From assembly GCA_013361075.1 (NCBI GenBank), contig JABWAJ010000131.1, positions 1-11,317 of the forward strand: a DNA stretch of 11,317 nt. The letters run 5' to 3'. Under the pieces are notes generated by a model. The model was not told the origin of the DNA and searched no databases. It worked only from the letters and a program-made list of their open reading frames with translations. Made by a program: the position numbers and the translations under genes. Each line of letters begins with the position of its first letter. Position 1 is the first letter of the stretch. Shown one piece after another: positions 6,873-11,317 of the stretch. Source of the DNA: Saprospiraceae bacterium (lineage in GTDB: Bacteria > Bacteroidota > Bacteroidia > Chitinophagales > Saprospiraceae).

Positions 6873-7715
6873 ATGCGTAACCTGGTTTTCCTTTTTTGCC
6901 TTTGCCTGCAAACCAATGCCTTGCTGTTTGCAAAACCGGTACCCCTCCAGGAAGCTTTGGAAAATGGCTGGGTGAAATTGAAAGCTACCGGGGTGGGAGG
7001 GCATCAAAACCAGGCCATTAAAGCTGTTTTTGAAAATTTATACAACAGAAACCTGGAAATTCTCGTGCCTGCAGGATTCATTTTCGATGCCTCTGATTCC
7101 ACTTATCAGGATCTGATTGTTGTCAAAGACCGGTTGGTCATTCTGGAAAAAGATGCCCGCAAAAGCGCTTTGTGCTATACCCTGTGCATTCGGGCCAACC
7201 GTGCTTCGCCAGTTGCCAGCCTGGCTTTTTTATCGGGTGGAATGGCAACCGGGGCATTGATGCAATTGGCCCAATACATTGATAAACAGGGGTTGCACCA
7301 ATCAGATGCTGCACAATACGCAATGTGGGCAGTGAGCAACAACCATGGCCTGGAAGGAATCGGGCACCCCGAACTAGCCAAGTTTACAGCGCAACTACTC
7401 GGAAAACCCGAACCCACTTATCACATCCAATATGCCGGAACAGGGCAGCCGGGCGAACAGGCCTTCAGGAATGAGCCCATTGCGGTTAGCGGAGCTTTTG
7501 AGTATGAAAACAAAACGGACATCACGGCTACTTTTGCTTTGTACAATGAAGCGGGCGAACGCGTTTTTACTTTTTTTGAAAACGAGGTAAAAAAACCAGG
7601 CAGGCATCGCTTCCGGTTTAATTTCAAAACAAACCGACTGCCAAGTGGCCCTTATATGGCCCGATTGACCGATGCCAATGGAAGGACGGTTGGCGGAACC
7701 CGGATAACTTTGTAA
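6873..7715 (+). CDS. Exported protein of unknown function
   Basis: A 280-residue protein that I cannot assign to a named family. Residues 1-20 (MRNLVFLFCLCLQTNALLFA) form a hydrophobic export signal with no lipobox, so the protein is probably periplasmic or secreted. Residues of about 30-175 form one domain: a beta-rich first half with the phrase NLEILVPAGFIFD (60-72), a close Cys pair (C101, C105), then ANRASPVASLAFLSGGMA and a helical part with QLAQYIDKQGL and AAQYAMWAVSNNH (146-158). Residues of about 203-280 look like an Ig-like domain (FALYNEAGERVF, then LPSGPYMARLTDANGRTV), similar in pattern to FlgD-like and type IX secretion C-terminal domains. The 197-bp region to its left separates it from a divergent gene, and TATCTTTT at 6850-6857 is a weak promoter candidate. 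The gene is surely real; its function is unknown. Confidence 0.8.
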   Translation: MRNLVFLFCLCLQTNALLFAKPVPLQEALENGWVKLKATGVGGHQNQAIKAVFENLYNRNLEILVPAGFIFDASDSTYQDLIVVKDRLVILEKDARKSALCYTLCIRANRASPVASLAFLSGGMATGALMQLAQYIDKQGLHQSDAAQYAMWAVSNNHGLEGIGHPELAKFTAQLLGKPEPTYHIQYAGTGQPGEQAFRNEPIAVSGAFEYENKTDITATFALYNEAGERVFTFFENEVKKPGRHRFRFNFKTNRLPSGPYMARLTDANGRTVGGTRITL

Positions 7716-7722
7716 TGGTCGG

Positions 7723-8871
7723 TCAGATGGGGATGTCTGCCTCCAGATAAGCCTCCAGCCCTCCGCTCAGGTTGTAGAGATTGTCAAAACCAAACTTTCT
7801 TTCAAGGTCGCGAATTGCCTTTGTGCTCCTGCTTCCCGATTTGCAGTGCACAACCACTTTTCTGTCCCGGGAAATCCGGCTTTCGTTTTCCAGAATCCGG
7901 GCAACGGGAATCAATTCCCCCCCAATATTGGCCATCGCGTATTCTTCCGGCTCGCGCACATCAATGAGTTGAAACGGTTCACGGCTTGCCTGCCATTGTT
8001 TGAAATCCCGGACACTGAGTTCTTTTATGGATGGAACGTCGGTGCGGGTATGGCAAAACTGCTCATAGTCAATCAGCCGGGTGATGGTCGGCTTTTTTCC
8101 GTTCAATGGATTGTCCTCGCGTTTCCGGATGTTGAAGGTGCGCGTTTCGAAGTGCAGCCCGTCAAAAATAAAAATCCGTCCGTTCAATACTTCTCCTAAA
8201 CCCGTAATGACCTTTACTACCTCCAGCGCCTGCAAGCTGCCGATAATGCCCGGCAATACCCCCAATACACCGCCTTCCGCACAATTGGGAATCAGGCCTG
8301 GCGGCGGCGGAACCGGATGCAGATCGCGATAGTTGGGGCCAAAATCGCCCGCCTGACCGGCATAATTAAAAACCGAAACCTGGCCTTCAAACCGGGAGAC
8401 TGCGGCATAAACATTTGGTTTGCCGAGCAACACACAGGCGTCATTTACCAAATACCGGGTAGGAAAATTATCGGACCCGTCGGCTATAACGTCGTAAGCT
8501 GCCAGAATGGCCAGTGCATTTTCTGCACTTAACTTTTCCTGGTGCAGGGTTATCCGGATGTGCGGATTCAGATCTTCAAGCCGGCGTTTGGCTGCTTCTA
8601 CCTTGAGCTGCCCGAGGTCTGCTGCCCCAAACAATACCTGCCGCTGCAGGTTGCTGTCTTCTACCACGTCGAAATCAACAATGCCAATATGGCCTACACC
8701 TGCCGCTGCTAAATACATCAAAAGCGGACTGCCAAGGCCCCCGGCGCCGATGACCAATACCCGTGCTGCTTTCAGTTTTTGCTGCCCTTCCGGACCAAAG
8801 CCCGGGATGATGAGATGCCGATGGTAGCGACGTTGCTCTGCTGCTGAAAATTCTATTTCCTGATAAGACAT
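7723..8871 (-). CDS. moeB: MoeB/ThiF-type adenylyltransferase fused to rhodanese
   Basis: A 382-residue cytoplasmic fusion. The E1-like domain (about 10-250) adenylates the C-terminal glycine of a ubiquitin-like sulfur carrier such as MoaD or ThiS: it has the nucleotide loop GAGGLGS (42-48), DFD (66-68), NLQRQ (74-78), K90 and DGSDNFPTRYLVND (131-144). C197 in NCAEGGVLGVLPG matches the conserved cysteine. The rhodanese domain (about 282-382) has C343 in HCKSGSRS and would supply persulfide sulfur. The usual zinc cysteines are absent: NYRDLHP (180-186) replaces the CYRCLFP motif and NPLNG (254-258) replaces CPVCG. Similar zinc-less forms are common in Bacteroidota. No carrier gene is nearby, so molybdopterin versus thiamine use is open. 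Its stop is 7 bp from that of the converging gene. Confidence 0.92.
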   Translation of the reverse strand: MSYQEIEFSAAEQRRYHRHLIIPGFGPEGQQKLKAARVLVIGAGGLGSPLLMYLAAAGVGHIGIVDFDVVEDSNLQRQVLFGAADLGQLKVEAAKRRLEDLNPHIRITLHQEKLSAENALAILAAYDVIADGSDNFPTRYLVNDACVLLGKPNVYAAVSRFEGQVSVFNYAGQAGDFGPNYRDLHPVPPPPGLIPNCAEGGVLGVLPGIIGSLQALEVVKVITGLGEVLNGRIFIFDGLHFETRTFNIRKREDNPLNGKKPTITRLIDYEQFCHTRTDVPSIKELSVRDFKQWQASREPFQLIDVREPEEYAMANIGGELIPVARILENESRISRDRKVVVHCKSGSRSTKAIRDLERKFGFDNLYNLSGGLEAYLEADIPI

Positions 8872-8919
8872 TGCATCGCGGTTTTAGTACATTAGCGGTT
8901 AAGAGCCGGGTGGTGTGGC

Positions 8920-8933
8920 CCTGCACAAGCAGG
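8920..8933. repeat. Small hairpin in the moeB upstream region
   Basis: CCTGC (8920-8924) and GCAGG (8929-8933) flank ACAA and could form a 5-bp stem about 50 nt upstream of the moeB start. The divergent region 8872-9127 otherwise holds only promoter-like sequence. No TPP or molybdenum cofactor riboswitch consensus was seen. Confidence 0.35.
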
Positions 8934-9017
8934 CAGAAGGGCGCAAGAAACAACAATGCCCGGGAATCCGATAGAACACAATTGATGATAACAATAAGAC
9001 AAGCATATTTGATTTTA

Positions 9018-9025
9018 CAAAATTA
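9018..9025 (-). promoter_or_regulatory. Possible -7 element for moeB
   Basis: On the - strand this reads TAATTTTG, an exact match to TAnnTTTG, in the AT-rich middle of the divergent region. It would give a leader of about 140 nt. A -33 partner is not clear, so this is tentative. Confidence 0.35.
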
Positions 9026-9047
9026 CAACCTTTTGCCTTTTGTCCCT

Positions 9048-9077
9048 TGTTCCTTATGGTACAACCCTCTATCTTGA
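9048..9077 (+). promoter_or_regulatory. Possible promoter of the RsmI-like gene
   Basis: TTG at 9048-9050, a 19-bp spacer and TATCTTGA at 9070-9077 form a partial match to TTTG...TAnnTTTG. Transcription would start about 45 bp before the ATG at 9128. Confidence 0.3.
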
Positions 9078-9127
9078 CCGGCGAAAGGTAATTGCACCTG
9101 CCATTCTGATTGCAACAATCATCCATC

Positions 9128-9895
9128 ATGCCGGAAAAAGGAAAACTCTACCTCATTCCAGTGCCGCTCGGCGAAGAAGGCTTGTACAGCATTCCTGCAC
9201 ATACGGCAGAAGTGCTGAGGCAGCTCGATTTTTTTGTTGTGGAACGGGCAAAAACAGCCCGGTACTGGATTAAAAAACTGAACCCTGAGCGCTCGCTGGA
9301 CCCCCTCTCTTTTCAGGAACTTAACGAACATACAAAGGAATCGGAACTGCAGGAGGCTATGGCTGTTTTGTTGAACGGCCGAAATGTAGGCCTGCTCTCT
9401 GAAGCGGGATGCCCCTGTGTAGCCGACCCGGGTGCCATGATGGTGGCCTGGGCACAACGGGAGGGCGTTGTAGTCATTCCCCTGACGGGGCCTTCGGCCA
9501 TGCTGATGGCCTTGATGGCATCAGGGATGAACGGCCAGCGGTTTTGTTTCCATGGTTACCTTTCCCCAAAACGCGAACCCCTCATGAAAGATTTGAAAAC
9601 GCTGGAACAACGGGCAGCACGCCAACAGGAAACCCAGATCTTTATTGAAACTCCTTATCGGAACGTGATGGTTTTTGAAACAGCCCTGCAGGCTTTATTG
9701 CCTGATACCTTGCTGTGCATTGCAATGGACATTACCCTGCCGGGAGAGTATATTGTGACCAAAACTATCAGAGACTGGACAAAATCAGGACTGCCGGACA
9801 TTCAAAAACGCCCGGCAGTCTTTCTGATTGCTGTAAAAGATGTAGCATTTAAAGAAAAAAGTGAGAGCGCGCATTTCAACAAGAAGCGCAGATAA
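9128..9895 (+). CDS. RsmI-like (tetrapyrrole methylase fold) SAM methyltransferase
   Basis: A 255-residue methyltransferase of the RsmI/tetrapyrrole methylase family. Marks are the opening KLYLIPVPLGE (6-16), SEAGCPCVADPG (91-102) that replaces the SDAGTPGISDPG of RsmI, LTGPSAMLMALMASG (119-133) and FHGYLSPKR (141-149), then FIETPYRN (172-179). RsmI 2'-O-methylates C1402 of 16S rRNA. Bacteroidota often carry a second, divergent paralog with ERAKTARYWIK (39-49) and the SEAGCP motif; this protein matches that paralog better than canonical RsmI, so its target may differ. An upstream TTG at 9110 is in frame, but the ATG at 9128 fits the family start. Its stop lies 2 bp from the stop of the converging sigma factor gene. 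Confidence 0.9.
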   Translation: MPEKGKLYLIPVPLGEEGLYSIPAHTAEVLRQLDFFVVERAKTARYWIKKLNPERSLDPLSFQELNEHTKESELQEAMAVLLNGRNVGLLSEAGCPCVADPGAMMVAWAQREGVVVIPLTGPSAMLMALMASGMNGQRFCFHGYLSPKREPLMKDLKTLEQRAARQQETQIFIETPYRNVMVFETALQALLPDTLLCIAMDITLPGEYIVTKTIRDWTKSGLPDIQKRPAVFLIAVKDVAFKEKSESAHFNKKRR

Positions 9896-9897
9896 TG

Positions 9898-10449
9898 TTA
9901 ATCTTCAATCATTTCCATTTCAGAAAGAGAAACGGACAGCGATTGGCCATAGTGTTTCCCAATCATGTCTTTGAGTTCTTTGCGGGCAAAAAAGATGCGG
10001 CTTTTGACCGTACCAAGCGGCAGTTTCAGGTAGTCGGCAATTTCCTGGTATTTATACCCCTGATAATGCATCATGAACGGAATGCGGATGCTCTCATCTA
10101 ATGAAGCAAGCATACCCGTGAGTTCCTGCATCGTGATATTAGATTCGCCGGTGTTGGATATGATTGTGCTGCCGGAATTGATGTAATAAAGGTTGTCGGT
10201 GGAGTCCATAATGGTGTTGGACTTCATCTTTTTGCGGTAGTTATTGATGAAGATGTTCTTCATGATGGTAAAGAGCCATGCCTTCAGGTTTGTTCCTGCC
10301 ATGAACTTGTCCTGGTTTGTCATCGCCCGGAAAGCGGTCTCCTGCATAAGGTCCTTCGCATCCTCGGTGTTCTTTGTCAGGTTGTATGCAAATGCCTGGA
10401 GAAGCGGAGATATTTCGTGAAAACGGCTATTGAATTCTATTTGTGACAT
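9898..10449 (-). CDS. ECF-type RNA polymerase sigma factor
   Basis: A 183-residue sigma-70 family protein with only regions 2 and 4. Region 2 (about 12-74) includes DAKDLMQETAFRAM (30-43) and the characteristic NLKAWLFTIMKNIFINNYRK (54-73); region 4 (about 108-162) includes the helix-turn-helix YQEIADYLKLPLGTVKSRIFFARKEL (134-159, key residues E136, G146, V148, K149, R151). This is the common Bacteroidota type. The frame runs upstream to 10527, but a consensus promoter lies inside that extension, so 10449 is the start. No anti-sigma gene follows: the gene downstream converges with it. The acidic, Ser/Met-rich tail (SLSVSLSEMEMIED) is short. Regulation may be transcriptional, through the inverted repeat at its promoter. 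The set of controlled genes cannot be seen. Confidence 0.95.
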   Translation of the reverse strand: MSQIEFNSRFHEISPLLQAFAYNLTKNTEDAKDLMQETAFRAMTNQDKFMAGTNLKAWLFTIMKNIFINNYRKKMKSNTIMDSTDNLYYINSGSTIISNTGESNITMQELTGMLASLDESIRIPFMMHYQGYKYQEIADYLKLPLGTVKSRIFFARKELKDMIGKHYGQSLSVSLSEMEMIED

Positions 10450-10472
10450 GACGTACTCTTTTTTGTTTAAGT

Positions 10473-10490
10473 AAGTAGTAACTGCTACTT
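10473..10490 (-). repeat. Hairpin in the sigma factor mRNA leader
   Basis: AAGTAG (10473-10478) and CTACTT (10485-10490) form a 6-bp stem with a 6-nt loop, located 24 nt upstream of the start codon in the predicted leader. It could affect translation, but it is short. Confidence 0.4.
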
Positions 10491-10493
10491 CGT

Positions 10494-10528
10494 TTTGTTG
10501 AACCAAATATACGATTGTATTCAACAAA
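10494..10528. repeat. 9-bp inverted repeat around the sigma factor -7 element
   Basis: TTTGTTGAA (10494-10502) and TTCAACAAA (10520-10528) are perfect reverse complements separated by 17 bp. The -7 element (10504-10511) sits between the arms; one arm lies in the -33/-7 spacer and the other at the predicted transcription start. A second, short inverted repeat ATAC-GATT-GTAT (10509-10520) is nested inside. This placement is what a repressor operator would have. Confidence 0.65.
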
Positions 10529-10535
10529 GTACAAA
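10504..10535 (-). promoter_or_regulatory. Consensus Bacteroidota promoter of the sigma factor gene
   Basis: On the - strand, TTTG (10535-10532) is followed after 20 bp by TATATTTG (10511-10504), an exact match to the primary sigma consensus TTTG-N(about 20)-TAnnTTTG. Transcription should start near 10498, giving a leader of roughly 48 nt. It is the best promoter in the window. Confidence 0.8.
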
Positions 10536-10628
10536 CTATTTACCCTTTTTATTGATAAATTATTCTTATAAGCACGCCCGATGTGTCTATTTTGTTGTTT
10601 TTATTGTTGATTATTAGGGTTTTGTACG

Positions 10629-10650
10629 ATTGATAAAAAATTGATAAAAA
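10629..10650. repeat. Two 11-bp direct repeats, ATTGATAAAAA
   Basis: ATTGATAAAAA occurs at 10629-10639 and directly again at 10640-10650, about one helical turn apart; a further ATTGATAAA lies at 10551-10559. Relative to the predicted start near 10498 these lie at about -53 and -130 to -150, on the upstream side of the sigma promoter. They could be activator sites or bent DNA, or simple AT-rich sequence. Confidence 0.5.
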
Positions 10651-10741
10651 TTTTTAAAGTTTCAAAAATAATTGAAAGAATTGGACGAAGGCATAACAAC
10701 CCAAAGCAGCAGACAGTCAAATCAAAACTTGTGGCTCGTTG

Positions 10742-10770
10742 CGCATTTCGGTTTGGAATATTGAAATGCG
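10742..10770. repeat. 8-bp inverted repeat
   Basis: CGCATTTC (10742-10749) and GAAATGCG (10763-10770) are perfect reverse complements around a 13-nt loop. No T-tract follows on either strand, so it is not a typical terminator. Confidence 0.6.
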
Positions 10771-10790
10771 TGGGAGAGGGCAATCATCCG

Positions 10791-10833
10791 GCCCGATTGT
10801 CTCGTTCGGGCACAAAAACTCAATGGCGTTGAG
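10791..10833. repeat. Two short adjacent inverted repeats
   Basis: GCCCGA (10791-10796) pairs with TCGGGC (10806-10811) across 9 nt, and CTCAA (10819-10823) pairs with TTGAG (10829-10833) across 5 nt. They follow the inverted repeat at 10742-10770 closely. Confidence 0.45.
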
Positions 10834-10879
10834 CCAGCTGTTCACCGGCCATGCCAACAGATTTTATTCGCCTCTTCAG

Positions 10880-10905
10880 GAAGCTGCTTTACAGGAAAGC
10901 GCTTC
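10880..10905. repeat. 10-bp bulged hairpin flanked by direct repeats
   Basis: GAAGC-T-GCTTT (10880-10890) pairs with AAAGCGCTTC (10896-10905) across a 5-nt loop: ten base pairs with one bulged base. TCTTCAGG occurs just before and just after it (10873-10880 and 10904-10911). It lies about 70 bp past the stop of the barrel gene on the - strand and might end its transcript, though there is no U-tract. Confidence 0.55.
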
Positions 10906-10973
10906 TTCAGGTACCGGATGAGATCGGCACAATGCCCGCCAATGTGTCTTCTTTTCCCTTAGCAAAAACTGCC

Positions 10974-11317
10974 TTAAAAATCAGTACCCAAAGAAAAATG
11001 CAGCCGTGGTTCCTGAATATCGCGGGTTTCGATTCCCCATGCGTAGTCGAGTTTGAGAAAATACCCAAAAACAAGGCAACGGAGCCCTACTCCATAACCT
11101 GCAACAATAGGATCCCGGAAATATTTTACCCGAACCGACACCAGTGGATCTTTGACATCCGTAGGGAAGGTGCTGATGTTAAGCGGGTTGTCTTTGCTGA
11201 AAGGATTGCTTCCACTCCACGCTGTACCGGCATCAAAAAAGCCAACTACCTGGAAATTCCGGAAAAAAGAAGAACGGATGTTTTTGGACAAATACCTGAA
11301 AATTGGAACGCGCAATT
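10974..11317 (-). CDS. C-terminal part of a BamA/TamA-like outer-membrane barrel
   Basis: The last 113 or so residues of a larger protein whose start lies beyond the right edge; the frame is open there, and the codon at 11313-11315 is an internal TTG (Leu). The segment has alternating amphipathic beta strands: RVPIFRYL, SFFRNFQVVGFFDAGTAW, VRVKYFRDPIVAGYGVGLRCLVFGYFLKLDYAWG and a final strand ending in Phe (HFSLGTDF). This is the pattern of the Omp85 / bacterial surface antigen barrel, in which GFFDAGTAW and GYGVGLR are typical and a terminal Phe marks outer-membrane insertion. Whether it is BamA, TamA or one of the propeller-plus-barrel fusions found in Bacteroidota cannot be told from this piece. 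Confidence 0.82.
   Translation of the reverse strand, partial: LRVPIFRYLSKNIRSSFFRNFQVVGFFDAGTAWSGSNPFSKDNPLNISTFPTDVKDPLVSVRVKYFRDPIVAGYGVGLRCLVFGYFLKLDYAWGIETRDIQEPRLHFSLGTDF

Larger units (their letters stand above)
10536..10973. other. Gene-free stretch upstream of the sigma factor gene
   Basis: No convincing coding region is present on either strand; the two small + strand frames (10641-10832 and 10739-10921) are low-complexity or Arg/Ser/Gly-rich with no recognisable motif. The half near the sigma gene (to about 10680) is very AT-rich, with A-tracts and three copies of ATTGATAAA. The other half (about 10690-10973) has ordinary composition and four inverted repeats. It spans the region between a sigma factor promoter and the end of a barrel gene on the same strand. 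Confidence 0.6.

Noticed and set aside
8872..9030. Possible TPP or molybdenum cofactor riboswitch upstream of moeB
   Set aside because: The - strand lacks the conserved TPP core (CUGAGA and the CUGAUCUGGAU-like segment), and only a 5-bp hairpin is present.
10450..10527. N-terminal extension of the sigma factor by 26 residues
   Set aside because: The extension contains the consensus -7 element and the inverted repeat, so it is upstream regulatory DNA.
10691..10834. Possible integron attC site (GCATAAC at the left, GTTGAGC at the right)
   Set aside because: The two ends do not pair well (GCATAAC against GCTCAAC), no internal L boxes pair, the spacing is long, and there is no integrase or gene cassette nearby.
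10641..10921. Two small + strand reading frames (10641-10832 and 10739-10921)
   Set aside because: They overlap the inverted repeats, have no recognisable motif, no promoter or plausible start context, and biased Arg/Ser/Gly composition expected from random sequence.
1..11317. A new multi-gene defence, secretion or mobile system
   Set aside because: The genes are unrelated housekeeping functions in separate transcription units, with no mobile element, nuclease-effector pair or conserved cassette structure visible.

Overview
The window looks like chromosomal housekeeping DNA from a member of the Bacteroidota, perhaps of the Saprospirales/Chitinophagales kind. Clues are promoter elements of the TTTG...TAnnTTTG type (best copy before the sigma factor gene), almost no Shine-Dalgarno sequences, a two-domain L25 followed by a T-rich terminator, a sorbosone-dehydrogenase-like lipoprotein, a zinc-less MoeB-rhodanese fusion, a short ECF-type sigma factor and the end of a BamA/TamA-like barrel. 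The phylum is well supported; the order is a guess from protein style. I see no transposase, integrase, phage gene, CRISPR array, tRNA or rRNA, and no defence or toxin-antitoxin module.

Layout. Positions 2-1696 (+) hold the 3' part of a SPOR-domain/peptidoglycan-binding-like protein, closed by a hairpin. Then rplY (L25, 1861-2460), with its own promoter, a leader carrying a perfect 14-bp palindrome, and a strong terminator. A + strand run follows: omega-amidase (2542-3324), alpha/beta hydrolase (3328-4176) and a PrsW-family membrane protease (4225-4905). Next on the - strand, read right to left, are a PmtA-like methyltransferase (6669-6097) and a PQQ-type sorbosone dehydrogenase-like lipoprotein (6057-4909). 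Then come an exported protein of unknown function (6873-7715, +), a MoeB-rhodanese fusion (8871-7723, -), an RsmI-like methyltransferase (9128-9895, +), an ECF-type sigma factor (10449-9898, -), a gene-free stretch of about 0.4 kb, and the C-terminal end of an outer-membrane barrel protein (11317-10974, -).

How the genes fit together. Most are independent housekeeping functions: translation (L25, RsmI-like enzyme), metabolite repair (omega-amidase), sulfur transfer (MoeB-rhodanese) and envelope (SPOR protein, PrsW, PmtA-like, lipoprotein, barrel). Three gene pairs meet tail to tail with only 2-7 bp between stop codons, so termination there must take place inside the opposing gene or by another route.

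I found no convincing undescribed multi-gene system. The points most worth checking are the inverted repeat around the sigma factor promoter, the hairpin-rich gene-free stretch at 10742-10905, the palindrome in the rplY leader, and two poorly characterised proteins (6873-7715 and the C-terminal half of the first gene).
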